A DNA stretch of 64,000 nt from Pythium myriotylum (lineage: Eukaryota > Oomycota > Peronosporomycetes > Pythiales > Pythiaceae), in contig JALJCQ010000017.1 of NCBI GenBank assembly GCA_023091665.1, positions 3,282,501 to 3,346,500 of the forward strand, given 5' to 3'. This document shows positions 41,553 to 52,238 of this stretch, one piece after another (position 1 is the first letter of the stretch; each line of letters opens with the position of its first letter). The position numbers were made by a program, and so were the translations under genes. The notes below the pieces were generated by a model that had not been told where the DNA came from, searched no databases, and saw nothing but the letters and a program-made list of their open reading frames with translations.

Positions 41553-43169
41553 ATGCCTCTCGCCGCCGCCCGGCCCTCCAGCAGCGCCCTCGCACTCTTC
41601 GCGCTGCTCGCCGACGCGCCCGCGACCCCGTCGACGCGTCTCCACGCTCTCGGCCGCCGCGTCCGGCTCGCCATGACGCCCGCGCCGCGCCAACTCCACG
41701 CCTCGAGCGAGCTGCTCGAGCCGTCGATTAGTCGCGAGTTTTTCCGCCAGGGCAGCGAGTCGGCCGCGATCATGGAAGACATTCCGAGCCCGATCGAGAT
41801 GAAAGACCACGACAGCGACGACGAGCTGCTCAGCGAGCCCGGAGGAGGGCCCTACGTCGTGCGGGTCTTCTCGGTCGACGTGCGCCTCGGCAACGGCGTC
41901 CAGCGGCTGCTCTCGGCGCTCGCGCTCGCACCGCTCATCACCTACTTCCTGTGGCGCTCCCCGGCGTTCGCGACCACGACCGTGTGCGCCATCGTGGTCT
42001 CGGCCTCGTGCTACGAGTACGCGTGGCTCGCGCACCGCATCCACTCGCGGTTCGTGTTCGCGGTCAACAAACTCGACGAGGCCTCGACCACTCGCGTGAG
42101 CAGCTATTCGAGCACGAGAAGTCTCTCCTACCACTCGAACGGCCCGACCCAGCCGTCGTCTGGACGAGAGAACGCCATGTCGCTCGAGCCCCTCCAAGAA
42201 GAGAGAATCGCGGCCAAGGGGAAGCGGTGTGCAGTCTCCAATTTAGCAGACAGTCACTTCTGCGGCTCCGAGTGGCTGGTCGCTGTCGTCATCTCGCTCG
42301 TTGGCACGGCCGTGTCGAGCTCGATCTTCACGCTCATCGCGTCCAGCGACGCGTTCAACCACCTCGACTTTGGCGGCTTCCGCATCTACTACTCGATCAT
42401 CTCGAGCTTCTGTGCGTGGCTCTGTGCCTGCCTCACGCCCGACTGGCGCTACGGGTTCTTGCTGATCATGGAGAAGGAGATCTTCACCTCGCTCACGCTC
42501 TACTCGATGAAGTGCCCGATCAACAACGTGCGCTGCAACTCGGTCATCCAGCCGTCCATGCTCATGCTCGGCGGCATGATGGCCATCACGGTCTTCCGGA
42601 TCATCTCCGCCAAGGGCCCCACCAAGCTCTTCTTCCATCTCATGCTCGACATGCTGGGCTTTGTGTACATCATCGGCTCGCTCTTCTTCATCGTGAGCTT
42701 CGTGGACCTCGACCGCGAGGCCACGTACCGGAAGCTCGTCATCGCGCTACTCTACGTCGTGTGGGCCTCCGACACCGGCGCCTACTTTTTCGGCAAGCTG
42801 CTCGAGGCGTTCAAGTTCCGACGCTCGCACCCGCTGGCGTCCCACTTGTCAGCTCGCAAGGACTACGAAGGGACGTTCATCGCCATTTTCTTTGGCGTCG
42901 GGGCCATGTTCCTCTCGTCGCACTGGCTCCACATCAACGGCACGGTCTCGGAGAAGCTCATCTTCGCGGCGATCGCCGTGATCGTCGGCCGCATCGGCGA
43001 TCTCTTTGAGAGCCTGCTCAAGCGAGCAGCCATGGTCAAGGACTCGGGCACGCTCATCCCGGGCCACGGGGGCGTGCTGGACCGCATCGACGCGCTCATG
43101 TTCGCGTCGATCGTGTTCTCCCGGTACTTTGGGGCCATCATCTTCCCGGACGAGCCCCGGACCCACTGA
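41553..43169 (+). CDS. CDS1: CDP-diacylglycerol synthase, paralogue 2
   Basis: 538 aa. The TM region starts near residue 110 (RLLSALALAPLITYFLWRSP) and continues through about eight helices. Conserved pieces: YEYAWLAHRIHSRF, LTPDWRYGFLLIMEKEIF, WASDTGAYFFGK, HLSARKDYEGTF and the intact signature SLLKRAAMVKDSGTLIPGHG + GVLDRID. The sequence parallels paralogue 1 (minus strand, 32805-34457) through the catalytic half, with different N-termini and mid-loops. The start is not certain: ATGs at 41553, 41673 and 41772 are all in frame and the first 70 residues are low complexity. Confidence 0.9.
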   Translation: MPLAAARPSSSALALFALLADAPATPSTRLHALGRRVRLAMTPAPRQLHASSELLEPSISREFFRQGSESAAIMEDIPSPIEMKDHDSDDELLSEPGGGPYVVRVFSVDVRLGNGVQRLLSALALAPLITYFLWRSPAFATTTVCAIVVSASCYEYAWLAHRIHSRFVFAVNKLDEASTTRVSSYSSTRSLSYHSNGPTQPSSGRENAMSLEPLQEERIAAKGKRCAVSNLADSHFCGSEWLVAVVISLVGTAVSSSIFTLIASSDAFNHLDFGGFRIYYSIISSFCAWLCACLTPDWRYGFLLIMEKEIFTSLTLYSMKCPINNVRCNSVIQPSMLMLGGMMAITVFRIISAKGPTKLFFHLMLDMLGFVYIIGSLFFIVSFVDLDREATYRKLVIALLYVVWASDTGAYFFGKLLEAFKFRRSHPLASHLSARKDYEGTFIAIFFGVGAMFLSSHWLHINGTVSEKLIFAAIAVIVGRIGDLFESLLKRAAMVKDSGTLIPGHGGVLDRIDALMFASIVFSRYFGAIIFPDEPRTH

Positions 43170-43722
43170 CGGTCTCACTTGCTCTCCTTCTCTCTCTCTC
43201 TCTCTCAGGCTCAGTTCCTAGGGATTAACTTATTTATTTATCGGCCATTCAGTGAACGTAAGATGCGGCAACACAACCACACAACCACACAACCACACAC
43301 AAACCACTGATCTCCGCGTTCATCCGTCGCGCGTGTCGTTCCTTCCCTATCCCGTCGCGTTTTTCGGAATCCAAGCTGTCATCCACGTCTGGCTGGACTC
43401 GTCACCATCTTCTGCCCCATGGCCGAGACGTCCATTTCCGTAAGAAAAGCCGCGCTCATTGTCCTCTTTCTGTAATTTCTCAACCTCGTCTGTCTACATC
43501 CGAAACACTTTTTCGCGCAGTCCCGCATGACGGAACCAGCTCCGTGAAGCCAGCTGGCGGATCTGACTCGAAATGCCCAGGCGGGTAAAAACGAGCCACG
43601 GGACCTCCTGAGCAGCTCCGGGTCTGCGGGTCTGTGTAAAGATCGATGCAGCGAGAAGAGGTCGTGGGTCTGCCATTGTCTCGCGCCAGTTGCCTCCTCC
43701 GCCGCCTCCGAGGGCCTCTACC
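43170..43722. other. Intergenic region between the tandem CDS paralogues
   Basis: Contains a CT-rich tract near 43185-43206 and repeated 'acaaccacac' units at 43271-43303. No gene. Confidence 0.5.
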
Positions 43723-45492
43723 ATGCCGTCGCGGTCGCTGCGCCACGGCTCGTCGGTGCTCTTCGACATCGACGAGAACCACGAGACGCGTCGTGTCTCG
43801 ATCCAGCCGGCGCCCTCGGCCATGTTCGAGATCTCGCAGGACGACCCGGTGCTCGGCGACGACGTCGTCTTCCACCGCCAGTCGAGCACCGCCAACAACG
43901 CGTCCCGCCAGCGCCACGGATCCACGTACCGCACGCGCAACCGCTCGCGCTCGCGCCGCCACAGCGTCACGCCGTGGCCCATCTGCGGACTCACGATGCC
44001 CGTGCTCGCGCTGCGCATCTTGACCGCGGCGCTCGTCATGCCACTCGTGGTCGCCGGGCTCGTCTGGGCACCGCAGCCGTCGATCGTCGCGCTCTGCGTG
44101 CTGCTCGCGTGCGGGTGTCTCTATGAGTACTCGTGGCTCGCGTTCCGTATCCACTACCAGTTGCTCTCGACCTACACGTACTACGAACGCCCGGCGTCCG
44201 AGGAAGAGACCGACCAGTCGATGCACTACCACTTCCAGAGCATCGTGTCCGAGTTCTCCAACTCGGTGATCTCGGATAGCACAATGACGGGGCAGTTTAG
44301 CATGCAACAAGGAGACGGCGCGTTCGGCGGCACCGACACACTCGGCGATGACGAGGAAGAAGACCACACGATCGGCGGTGAAGGCGGCATGGCAGCTCGC
44401 GCCGCCAAGATGGTCGCCTCGCCGCTGGATATGCTCGAGTTTGCCATCATCGCGACCGCCGTGTCGCCGCTCGCAGAGACATGGTGCGGTGGCCGCGAGT
44501 GGCTCGCCAAGCTCATGCTCACGGCAGTCTTCACGCCACTCTGGGTGCTGGCCATGCATTATTTGATGCTGGGCGCCAACTTTCCCGTGGCTCTCGGCGA
44601 CCTGCCTGGGTCGGTCGTCTTCGACACGCCGCAGCTCACGTGGATCGCCGTCGTGTTGGCCTGCTACCTCGCGCTGTCGGCTCCCAACATGCGGTTCGCG
44701 GCCTCGATGCTCATCCAGCTCAACGCATTCTTCGCCATCGCGCTCAACTCGCTCGCGTGTCCAATCCTGTCGATCCACAAGTGCACGCAGCCGCTGCTCT
44801 CAGCGACCGAGGTCTTCGGTCTAGGAGCCGTGCTGCTACTCATGCTGCGTGGGCTCACGAGCACGAGCCCTGCCGACATGGTGATCGTCACGAGCGTCGA
44901 TTTGCTCGGTTATTTGTTTGTCGTCGGAGGTTTCTCTCTTCTCGTCGGTGCCGTTGATGTCCACAACGATCGAGCCGGAATGTTCGCTCGAGTACTCGTG
45001 CTTCTCGTCGTCGTGCTGTGGACAGCTCAGATCGCAGGATACGTGTGCGATCGGCTTATCTCCCACTTCCAGCTTCGTCGAGTCCGCATTTTGCCCCGCC
45101 GCATTGCAGTAAGACTGGACCTCGAGCCGTCGCTGTGTGCTATCTGTGTCGGCGCACTGGCAACGGCGGTGGGTGGCTCGCTCGTTGCGTTGCCCACACC
45201 ACTGTACGTCAATGTGATTTTCGCGTTCGTCGCAATCATGCTTGCTCGGCTCGGCGCGCTGTTTATGAGTTTGTTACGCCGTGCGGCCGGCGTCAAGCGA
45301 AGCAGTCGTGCTCTTCCCGGCTTTGGAGGGATGCTGGACATGACCAGCTCAATCCTCTTCGCCGCTATAGTATTTTCGAGGCTATACACCGTCGTGACGG
45401 TCGAAGTCGCGCTTGCAGCTGCAGCTGCTGCCCACGGCAACGCAACCTCCTCTCTTAGTGTAGACTTCAACGGCCTTTCTAGTCATCGTTAG
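43723..45492 (+). CDS. Degenerate CDP-diacylglycerol synthase-like paralogue 3
   Basis: 589 aa, uninterrupted, from the ATG at 43723. Overall layout and helices match paralogues 1 and 2 (LTAALVMPLVVAGLVWAPQP, YEYSWLAFRIHYQLL, PNMRFAASMLIQLNAFFAI, ALFMSLLRRAAGVK). However, the catalytic signature is altered at nearly every functional position: K-D becomes K-R, P-G-H-G-G becomes P-G-F-G-G, and L-D-R-I-D becomes L-D-M-T-S. The DTGAY loop is also replaced (WTAQIAGYVCDRL). Metal- and CTP-coordinating acids should therefore be missing. The frame is long, intact and codon usage looks normal, so this is more likely a diverged non-catalytic or regulatory protein than a recent pseudogene. Confidence 0.85.
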   Translation: MPSRSLRHGSSVLFDIDENHETRRVSIQPAPSAMFEISQDDPVLGDDVVFHRQSSTANNASRQRHGSTYRTRNRSRSRRHSVTPWPICGLTMPVLALRILTAALVMPLVVAGLVWAPQPSIVALCVLLACGCLYEYSWLAFRIHYQLLSTYTYYERPASEEETDQSMHYHFQSIVSEFSNSVISDSTMTGQFSMQQGDGAFGGTDTLGDDEEEDHTIGGEGGMAARAAKMVASPLDMLEFAIIATAVSPLAETWCGGREWLAKLMLTAVFTPLWVLAMHYLMLGANFPVALGDLPGSVVFDTPQLTWIAVVLACYLALSAPNMRFAASMLIQLNAFFAIALNSLACPILSIHKCTQPLLSATEVFGLGAVLLLMLRGLTSTSPADMVIVTSVDLLGYLFVVGGFSLLVGAVDVHNDRAGMFARVLVLLVVVLWTAQIAGYVCDRLISHFQLRRVRILPRRIAVRLDLEPSLCAICVGALATAVGGSLVALPTPLYVNVIFAFVAIMLARLGALFMSLLRRAAGVKRSSRALPGFGGMLDMTSSILFAAIVFSRLYTVVTVEVALAAAAAAHGNATSSLSVDFNGLSSHR

Positions 45493-45719
45493 GGATTTTC
45501 GATCAGACCATAAAGGAAATCCACCTTGCTATTTATCAGTCTTCACTTCACGTTAAGAAAAAGTCCCCCTTCCGTCTTTGAGTTCTTGCAAGTTAGCTGC
45601 TAAAAAATATGCACGTGCACAAGAAAAACTTTTTTGTAGCTCGACCAAGGCTGTCGAGCAGGAGAAAGGCCAGCAGAGATCTTGTGCAGGAGGCGAGAAG
45701 AGCTAGGTAGACCTTCCAT

Positions 45720-47624
45720 TCACCAATCAAACACTTTCCAGTTGTCGGCTCCTTGGTTACCAACACACTTTGCATTTTCTTCTTCATTATCCTTCTCCCA
45801 GCCATTATAAGCTGCCAAAAGGCCTTGCCCCGTCACTTTAGCAAACTTGAAATCGGGCAATACCTCTCTCTCGATGACGAAAAAAATCTCGAGCTTGCTC
45901 ACCTCAAACGACGACGCCGAGTCGCGTAGAGAGCGCAAAAATTGGTGAAAGTATTGGATATGGAAGATGTTGTGGTGAGCCCTTGCCACTTGTACGAACC
46001 GGACAAGTTCTTGGGCCTTGTCGATGTAGACTGCATCGTAGCCACCTTGATTGTACTTGTGTGGTTTCAGCCAGCCAACTGTCGGGAGCTGTACAAGATT
46101 CTGCGGATCGACAACTCGGAACGTGCCTTTTGGCCAACGAATGATTTTATCACCATCGTGTAAAGTCACACCACCTTTGTGAACGCGAGCAAAAAAGTAC
46201 ATCTCGAGAATCCATCCGTCGATCGCAGCGTTCGGGTCGTCATCTAGGACAGGTGCAAGCCTCGTGATCAGTGCAGGGCCACCAAACATAGCTATGACAG
46301 AGCCAGCATATCGACTGATAATCCCTTGCTGTCGATTTTGGCAAAATCGACAGAAGAGTTGATTCAGGGCGCCGCCCGAGTGACCACCGATATCCAGCAA
46401 GGTACTGACAGCTACGTTTAATGCGGAAACGACCGGCGCAGTCGGATAGCCGAACATGCACCGCGCACTTCCGCCAGCAAAGTAATACCTCGATCGCACA
46501 AGCGACTGGCGAAACAACTTCTCCAGATCATCAGCAGCAAGCGTTCTGTGATCAGATGCTTCCACAGACTCGATCATATCAGCGGCAGCAGGTGCATTGT
46601 CATCGGACGAATCCAGATGAGGTCGCACGATTCGAAATAGCTCATCATCTTCAACTGCAGCGAAGTATTCGTTTAGTGTCCAGGCAGATACAAAGTGCTC
46701 TCGGACATTCATCGCAGCGTCTGCATCCATGCTTGTATCCGAGCGAGATGACATTGACGTGACCACAATGAGCCGGCGATTGACTCGGTTTTCCCGGAGC
46801 CATCCTCTGCATAGCATTTGTTGTGCACAATCGTCCCTCGTCACCCCATCGAGAAACACGATGTGGTTCTCTGTGTCTTCAACCTCGTTTAGAATGAGCT
46901 CGAGGTCGCCATCGATTAGATAACGTCTATCTAGAGTGGATGATTTCTTCAATTTCCTTTCCAAGCGTACACAAACTGGAGGATCGCAGCATCCGAGATG
47001 AATCCAAGTGACAATCCATCCAGCACGTGTGAGTGCCAACGCAAAAGCCGCAGCAGTTACTGATTTCCCCGACCCGGATGCTCCTAATACGTATCCGCAT
47101 TGCCCATCACGTAAAACATTGTGTCGCATGAAGTCGAACTGCTTGACAACGTCGGTGCGACGGAATAACATCTGCTTGTCGCTGGAACAATACATGCCGA
47201 ACTCGTTGATTAGTGTAGCGTCGAGGTTCCATATCGCTGGCTGGCAGTCGTTGACATCGGGTAGCGTCGAAGCAGCGAGATCAAGTTCCATCGTCGTCCA
47301 CGTAGTCTTCTGTCGTTTACGCGATGCCACCGGCACTTCGACGATGAGAGTCGCTTGCGCATCAAGCTCATCCAAGCACAAGCTCGGCGAGCATTGTTTC
47401 TTCGCTTCGTACGCTGCTTGGTTGGCGTAAATGTTCAGCTGGTCTGGCGCGAAGCCATCTAGGATATCGGGACTTTCGAGGCGATACTTCTGTCGAATCG
47501 CCTCGCGGAGATTGCGAACATCTTCGATTGCACCCGTTGACTTCACAGAACTTTTCGATGTATTGGCGAACGGGATGCCCTGTTGCTTCTCGGAAGCTTG
47601 CACCAACCGGAACCAAATTCTCAC
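45720..47624 (-). CDS. Crinkler (CRN)-type protein: Ubl-like header, P-loop NTPase, nuclease-like C-terminus
   Basis: An open frame of 635 codons. Residues 1-100 resemble the CRN header (ubiquitin-like fold): a first strand IWFRLV, helix VRNLREAIRQKY, then LNIYANQAAY and TLIVEVPV. Residues 165-300 form a STAND/AAA-like NTPase with Walker A GASGSGKS (about 181-188) and Walker B HIVFLDG (about 254-260). The C-terminal part (about 500-600) resembles the restriction-endonuclease-fold module common in CRNs (GGYDAVYIDKAQELVRFVQVA followed by His/Phe-rich helices). CRN proteins are oomycete intracellular effectors derived from mobile elements. The frame opens with GTG immediately after TAA, and the first ATG is at 47291, past the header, so the start codon is lost, lies in an unseen exon, or is non-AUG. 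Described only; no reconstruction attempted. Confidence 0.75.
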   Translation of the reverse strand: MRIWFRLVQASEKQQGIPFANTSKSSVKSTGAIEDVRNLREAIRQKYRLESPDILDGFAPDQLNIYANQAAYEAKKQCSPSLCLDELDAQATLIVEVPVASRKRQKTTWTTMELDLAASTLPDVNDCQPAIWNLDATLINEFGMYCSSDKQMLFRRTDVVKQFDFMRHNVLRDGQCGYVLGASGSGKSVTAAAFALALTRAGWIVTWIHLGCCDPPVCVRLERKLKKSSTLDRRYLIDGDLELILNEVEDTENHIVFLDGVTRDDCAQQMLCRGWLRENRVNRRLIVVTSMSSRSDTSMDADAAMNVREHFVSAWTLNEYFAAVEDDELFRIVRPHLDSSDDNAPAAADMIESVEASDHRTLAADDLEKLFRQSLVRSRYYFAGGSARCMFGYPTAPVVSALNVAVSTLLDIGGHSGGALNQLFCRFCQNRQQGIISRYAGSVIAMFGGPALITRLAPVLDDDPNAAIDGWILEMYFFARVHKGGVTLHDGDKIIRWPKGTFRVVDPQNLVQLPTVGWLKPHKYNQGGYDAVYIDKAQELVRFVQVARAHHNIFHIQYFHQFLRSLRDSASSFEVSKLEIFFVIEREVLPDFKFAKVTGQGLLAAYNGWEKDNEEENAKCVGNQGADNWKVFDW

Positions 47625-48689
47625 TTACTTCAATATCACTTGCAACTTGGACAGGTGTTAGATCTAAATGAAATCCCACTTTCGGGTTGGTCGAAGTGGC
47701 TGTCGTGACCTGATGGTGTTGCTATTCCGCGCGATTGTCGCTTCCTTGTTGCGTTTTCTGCTTGCTTCTGGGACGAGCTGACTTGGAGGTTTTCGGAGCT
47801 TCCGAAACCGAGTCCGAACCGGTTCCACGGACGATGTCACAGTTACTAGAGTCGTTGTGAAGCTCCAATCGCGAACGCATGGTCGTGACGCGTAGCCATC
47901 ATTGGTGACACTCCATGTCCAGTCTACTAAAGCGATATGTTTGGGGAACTGCATTACCGTTTCATTGTATCGAGATCACTTGTTTCGTCTTCAAGCAATC
48001 AGAGCCATTGTTGGTTATGGCTCGCTTCCAGCATTCACAGCAAATCGCATGGTGCACGGCGAGTGCTGCCGCTACGAGAGGTCGCACAAACCGTGTGTAC
48101 ATGATTCGCGATTATCGTTTTAATGAATTGTCCGAGATATTCAAAATGTAAAACGGTAGAACTGGCCAGTCGCAGCGCCAACTTACAAATCATTTCACTT
48201 CGACGAATCTTCTGGATGGTCCAACTTCCTCACGACTACACTTCTGTTTATCAGAGTTGCAGCGGATGGACATGATGTTCCTCGACAGCGGCATCTTCCG
48301 TAACCCCACATCACTTCAAAGTCGTCGCCTACTCGCGAGCGTCGGCATGCAGTCGCTTTCTCCATTACGGCAGTTTTCCCGCTCGGTCCTTCCGCGAGTC
48401 TCACGTTGCGTCCGAGCGCCATCCCTCCAGTACACCGTTTCAGCTGTTCTTCCCGAGGACACTGCCACAGGCTGTACCTGGATATACTGGATATACGGTG
48501 CTTGGAGTTGCCTGGTTCCCGCTGCCGCTGCTGCCTCGCGTCGTCTCTTGTCATCCTCGACGACTGGTACGCAACACAGCCCGTACGACGCGCAAACGGC
48601 GCGGATGCACACTTCCTCCATCCCAATCGTCACAACGCTGGTTCAAACGCCAAATGCCAAAGCTCGTCGAGGTCAGCTCTTACCACAGA

Positions 48690-48720
<31 letters not shown>

Positions 48721-49820
48721 TCTACTAATGTACAGAGCACGTAACGGAATCGCCGACTCTTTCTTGCCAACGCAATATCGCAACGGCGACTCAAGTGGGT
48801 GAGCAACCTCCATTTGATAGAAGAATGTAGCGAAGAACGTGCCTAGCATTCTTCACAGCTTTTCAAGAGCCGATGTGAAATTTACGTACTTATTCGATAG
48901 AGTGGGCGATAGGAATGAAGTCTTCGTGGCTGGAACATCATTCTATGCGGCATAATCTTCGTCGTTTTGGAGAATATTCTCAACTGTCGAGACTGGTGAA
49001 CAATCACGATCCGCCGATAGCTCTCATTCGGAGGAAATCACTCTGAGGGGCGATTTCCAAGCAAGGAGATTATTCATATCTTTCCATCTGTGGGCTTGGC
49101 TCAAACTCACCAGAGTCAACATGTCGGCTACGAATGTCCGACCCTGGAGAACTTTCGGATGGATGCAGGGATTTAGTTCAGATGTCGTAAAGTGTTGGGA
49201 AATGTATCCATATCATTTATCGAAGTTTTGCACTCCCGGTCTCCGTGTCGAAAAGGAGTCACCAATTGAGCAGCGAGAGCACCCTCGCGAGGATTGCCAT
49301 CGTCGTTGGATATCTGCTTTGCGGGATGGTCCACCAACGAGAGTATCAGTCGATAAGGACCAAACCAGTTTCTCGAGTCGATACGGGAGCTCTCGGATCA
49401 CGAACAAAGCAATAACTCCAGTGTATATTACTGTATCAACACCCATGGAACCAAACTTTACTCGTCAAAGCCAGTCAGCCCAAGTCATGTTGGCATCGAT
49501 CCCTTGAGGGATCCAAGCCCAAGCGAGACACGGTCGTCGGTGCTTTGATTCAAACCTGTGTTGGCGTTGCTCGACCGTGTCTTTTTCCCCTCCCAATTGC
49601 CGAGGTCCAGGAAAACGAGTCCCAGCGACTCGGTGCTGCAGACAACCCGGCCAACGAAAGTACTCCGGTATACTCGCTACGATGTCACTACGAAGCGATC
49701 TTTTCGACCCGTCCTTCTTGTGCGGGGAAAGTCACTCTCTCGCGGGAAATGTCACTATCCGCTCGCTTCCCCCTTCGTGATCTCGAGAATCTTTGGGGCG
49801 AACCGAAGACCGAAGGAAGC
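47625..49820. other. Gene-poor stretch upstream of the proteasome gene
   Basis: No domain-bearing frame found. 47625-47680 continues the CRN upstream region in another frame. A 28-base poly-C run lies at 48692-48719. Frames at 48257-48802, 49121-49507 and the 5' extension of the proteasome frame (49545-49820) have no recognisable content. Confidence 0.5.
48692..48719. repeat. Poly-C run of 28 bases
   Basis: An unbroken C homopolymer. It is prone to sequencing and assembly length error and is not part of any supported gene. Confidence 0.95.
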
Positions 49821-50717
49821 ATGATGAAGAACGCGCCCGTGGCCTGGACGAGCGAGGGCGACCGCCCGCTGGCGCTGCCGGCCGACAGCAAGGGCGCCCG
49901 CCAGCACGCCAACTGGGAGCCCTACGACTTCAACGGCGGCACCGTGCTGGCCATCGCGGGCAAGGACTTTGTGGTCATGGCCGGCGACACGCGGCTGAGC
50001 ACGGGCTACTCGATCCTGAGCCGCCACGAGTCCAAGCTCCACGCGCTCACGAACACGGCCGTGCTGGGCTGCCCCGGCTCGCACAACGACGTGATCCAGC
50101 TGCGCGGCACGCTCGACATCCGCGCGCAGATGTACCGCCACGACAACGGCGAGCTCCCGTCCACCGAGAGCCTCTCGCAGCTGCTCATGAACACGCTCTA
50201 CTCGCGCCGGTTTTTCCCGTACTACGCGTTCTGTCTGCTCGGGGGGATCGACAAGCAGGGCAAAGGCGTGCTCTACTCGTACGACGCGATCGGATCGTTC
50301 GACACGGTCACGCGCGGCGCCATGGGCTCGGGCGGCCACCTCATGATCCCGCTGCTCGACAACCTCGTCGAGCACCAGACGCGAACGGACCCGAAGAAAG
50401 AGCTGAGCATCCACGAGGTGCGTTGGGCGGAAGCGCGGCTGGTTAAAAAAGACGGGGATTTTGGTTGGGCTCAATGGATGTTATTGGAATTATTGTTGAG
50501 CAGACCAAGGAGATCATTAAGGACGCGTTCGTGACCGCGGGCGAGGTACGTTCATTTGCTGGCGACATGCTGGTTGTACTTTATGGGGAAGCGTACTGAC
50601 GATGGCGGTGATGTGTTTTGACGATAGCGTGACATTTACACGGGCGACTCGGTGGAGATCCTGACGATCACGGCCGCGGGTATCACAAAGGACGTGTTCC
50701 AGCTCAAGAAGGACTAG
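49821..50717 (+). CDS. PSMB1: 20S proteasome subunit beta type-1 (beta-6)
   Basis: Predicted join(49821..50417,50504..50545,50628..50717), 242 aa; introns of 86 and 82 bp. Conserved blocks: WEPYDFNGGTVLAIAGKDF, VVMAGDTRLSTGYSILSR, LYSRRFFPYYAFCLLGGIDK, GKGVLYSYDAIGSFD, and the short exons EIIKDAFVTAGE and RDIYTGDSVEILTI. There is NGG rather than a Thr1 cleavage site, which fits the non-catalytic beta-6 position. The ATG at 49821 matches the usual short N-terminus; the open frame further upstream has no homology. The third exon ends DVFQLKKD. Confidence 0.93.
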
Positions 50718-51032
50718 ACGTGAACCGTTGAGGGAGGCTCTGGTGCCGTAGGAGTTAGTCGCTCGTTTGCCTCTGGAGCCCTCCACGTTATTCAAATCGC
50801 AAACGAAAACATTTTCCCCCTCAACGTTGTGGCGTTGCCTTTCTACGCTTCTTCCGTGTTCGATATACATGAAGCACACACCGCAACCCAACAAGTAAAA
50901 TCCACCAAAGTCCATTCATCTCCATTCTACTCCATCTCGTCTCTCTCTCTCTACCTTCCGCGTGTATCTCTTGCAGCCGCTCGCAACGTCGGCCGACGTC
51001 GCGATCGAGAAAAAAAAAATGGTACAAAGCTT

Positions 51033-51515
51033 CTACGCTTCTCGGTTCTTGAGCGCGATTTGGCGCACCTTCCGTCGGTAGAGCTCCGGGTCGTTCTTGA
51101 GGTCCATGTAGGGCTCGCGCTGGGCCGGGTCGCTCATGTTGGGCGCGTCGAGCAGGTCCTGGACGCCCTTGAGGATCTGCTTGATGGTCACGCTCGGCTT
51201 CCAGTCTTTGTCCTCGTTGAGGATACTGAGACAGACCGTGCCCGACGGGTACACGTTCGGGTGGTAGAGCGGCGGCGTGAACTTGACGAGCGGCGGCTTG
51301 CTCGGGTAGTCCTCGGAGAACGAGAGCGAGAGCTTGTAGACGCCGCCCTCCCAGTCCGTGCCGGCCTTGCCCGGGATGCCGGCGTGCCAGAGCATGAGGT
51401 TCAGCGAGCCGTCGTCGCTGGCCACGGGCCGCGCCCAGAAGCCCGCCGGGTGGTCGCGGCGCCAGTTCTTGCGCTCCTGGCGCAGCCGCTGCACGGCGAT
51501 CGAGTCCTCGCTCAT
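51033..51515 (-). CDS. UBC9: SUMO-conjugating enzyme E2 (UBC9)
   Basis: 160 aa, single exon here. Near-complete match to the UBC9 layout: [74 protein letters not shown] with the catalytic Cys in TVCLSIL, and [21 protein letters not shown]. It carries SUMO from the E1 to substrates. The N-terminal basic segment and the Glu-Asp-Lys-Asp-Trp loop diagnostic of UBC9 are present. It is divergent from the dynein light-chain gene with 185 bp between start codons, a likely shared promoter. Confidence 0.96.
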   Translation of the reverse strand: MSEDSIAVQRLRQERKNWRRDHPAGFWARPVASDDGSLNLMLWHAGIPGKAGTDWEGGVYKLSLSFSEDYPSKPPLVKFTPPLYHPNVYPSGTVCLSILNEDKDWKPSVTIKQILKGVQDLLDAPNMSDPAQREPYMDLKNDPELYRRKVRQIALKNREA

Positions 51516-51700
51516 GGCGGCAAGTGATCTCGACCTTCCAAGAGCTAGAGGAAGTGTACTGATATTAGAGAGAGAACGATGGAATGGGCACTGAAGTGAG
51601 GGAGGGTAATTACGGCGTAAAAAGGGATGTGTAAATACCCTCGGAAAAAAGGCAACTTGAGAGCTTTGTGAAGCGACACTTTGTTGGAAGCATTGCGACA

Positions 51701-52205
51701 ATGGAGTCGGCCGAGGTGAGGTGATCTTTGCTTGGCGGCGATGGATGTGCGTGGGTAGAGACGAGACGATGGCTGATATGGTGGATGTGTGTCTATCCCA
51801 GAGCGAGTTTTCACAGGAAGACGTGCTGCCGATCGCCAAGGGCGTGGGTCTGCCAAACGGACGAGTTGGCCATCTTGACCACTGACATGCGTCACTTTCT
51901 GCCAGGCCATTGAAGCCGCACTGAAGGACACAGTGTACAACCGCAAGAAAGTGCTCGACTGGTCTAATACGCTCGTCGCGACCGTGCTCACGGGGCTCCA
52001 GAACCTCAACAAGCCGTTCAAGTACGCGGTCACGTGCATGATCATGCAAAAGACCGGCGCTGGCATGTCGACGGCGGCGTCGTGTTTCTGGGACCCGACA
52101 CTTGACGGCTACTGCACTGTGCTGTGGGAAAACAGCACGATCTACTGCGTTGTGACGGTCTACGGCGCCGCGATCTCGCCGTCCGCGGTGAAACTGGACC
52201 ACTAG
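51701..52205 (+). CDS. Dynein light chain, Tctex-type
   Basis: Predicted join(51701..51715,51802..51843,51906..52205), 118 aa with two tiny 5' exons (5 and 14 codons). The body reads [60 protein letters not shown] and [17 protein letters not shown], a strong match to DYNLT1/Tctex1, a light chain that dimerises and links dynein intermediate chain to cargo; also found in flagellar dyneins, in keeping with zoospores. The two small exons restore the usual N-terminal helix; their splice sites (GTGAGG...CCCAG and GTGGGT...GCCAG) keep frame. Confidence 0.88.
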
Positions 52206-52238
52206 ATGGGTTGGAACAATACTAGCATTTTAGGTGTT

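Noticed and set aside
48692..48719. Poly-C run as a regulatory or structural element
   Set aside because: Homopolymer without context; more likely replication slippage or assembly noise.
50829..51527. 232-codon frame opposite UBC9
   Set aside because: It is antisense to a strongly conserved E2 enzyme and reflects GC-biased third positions.
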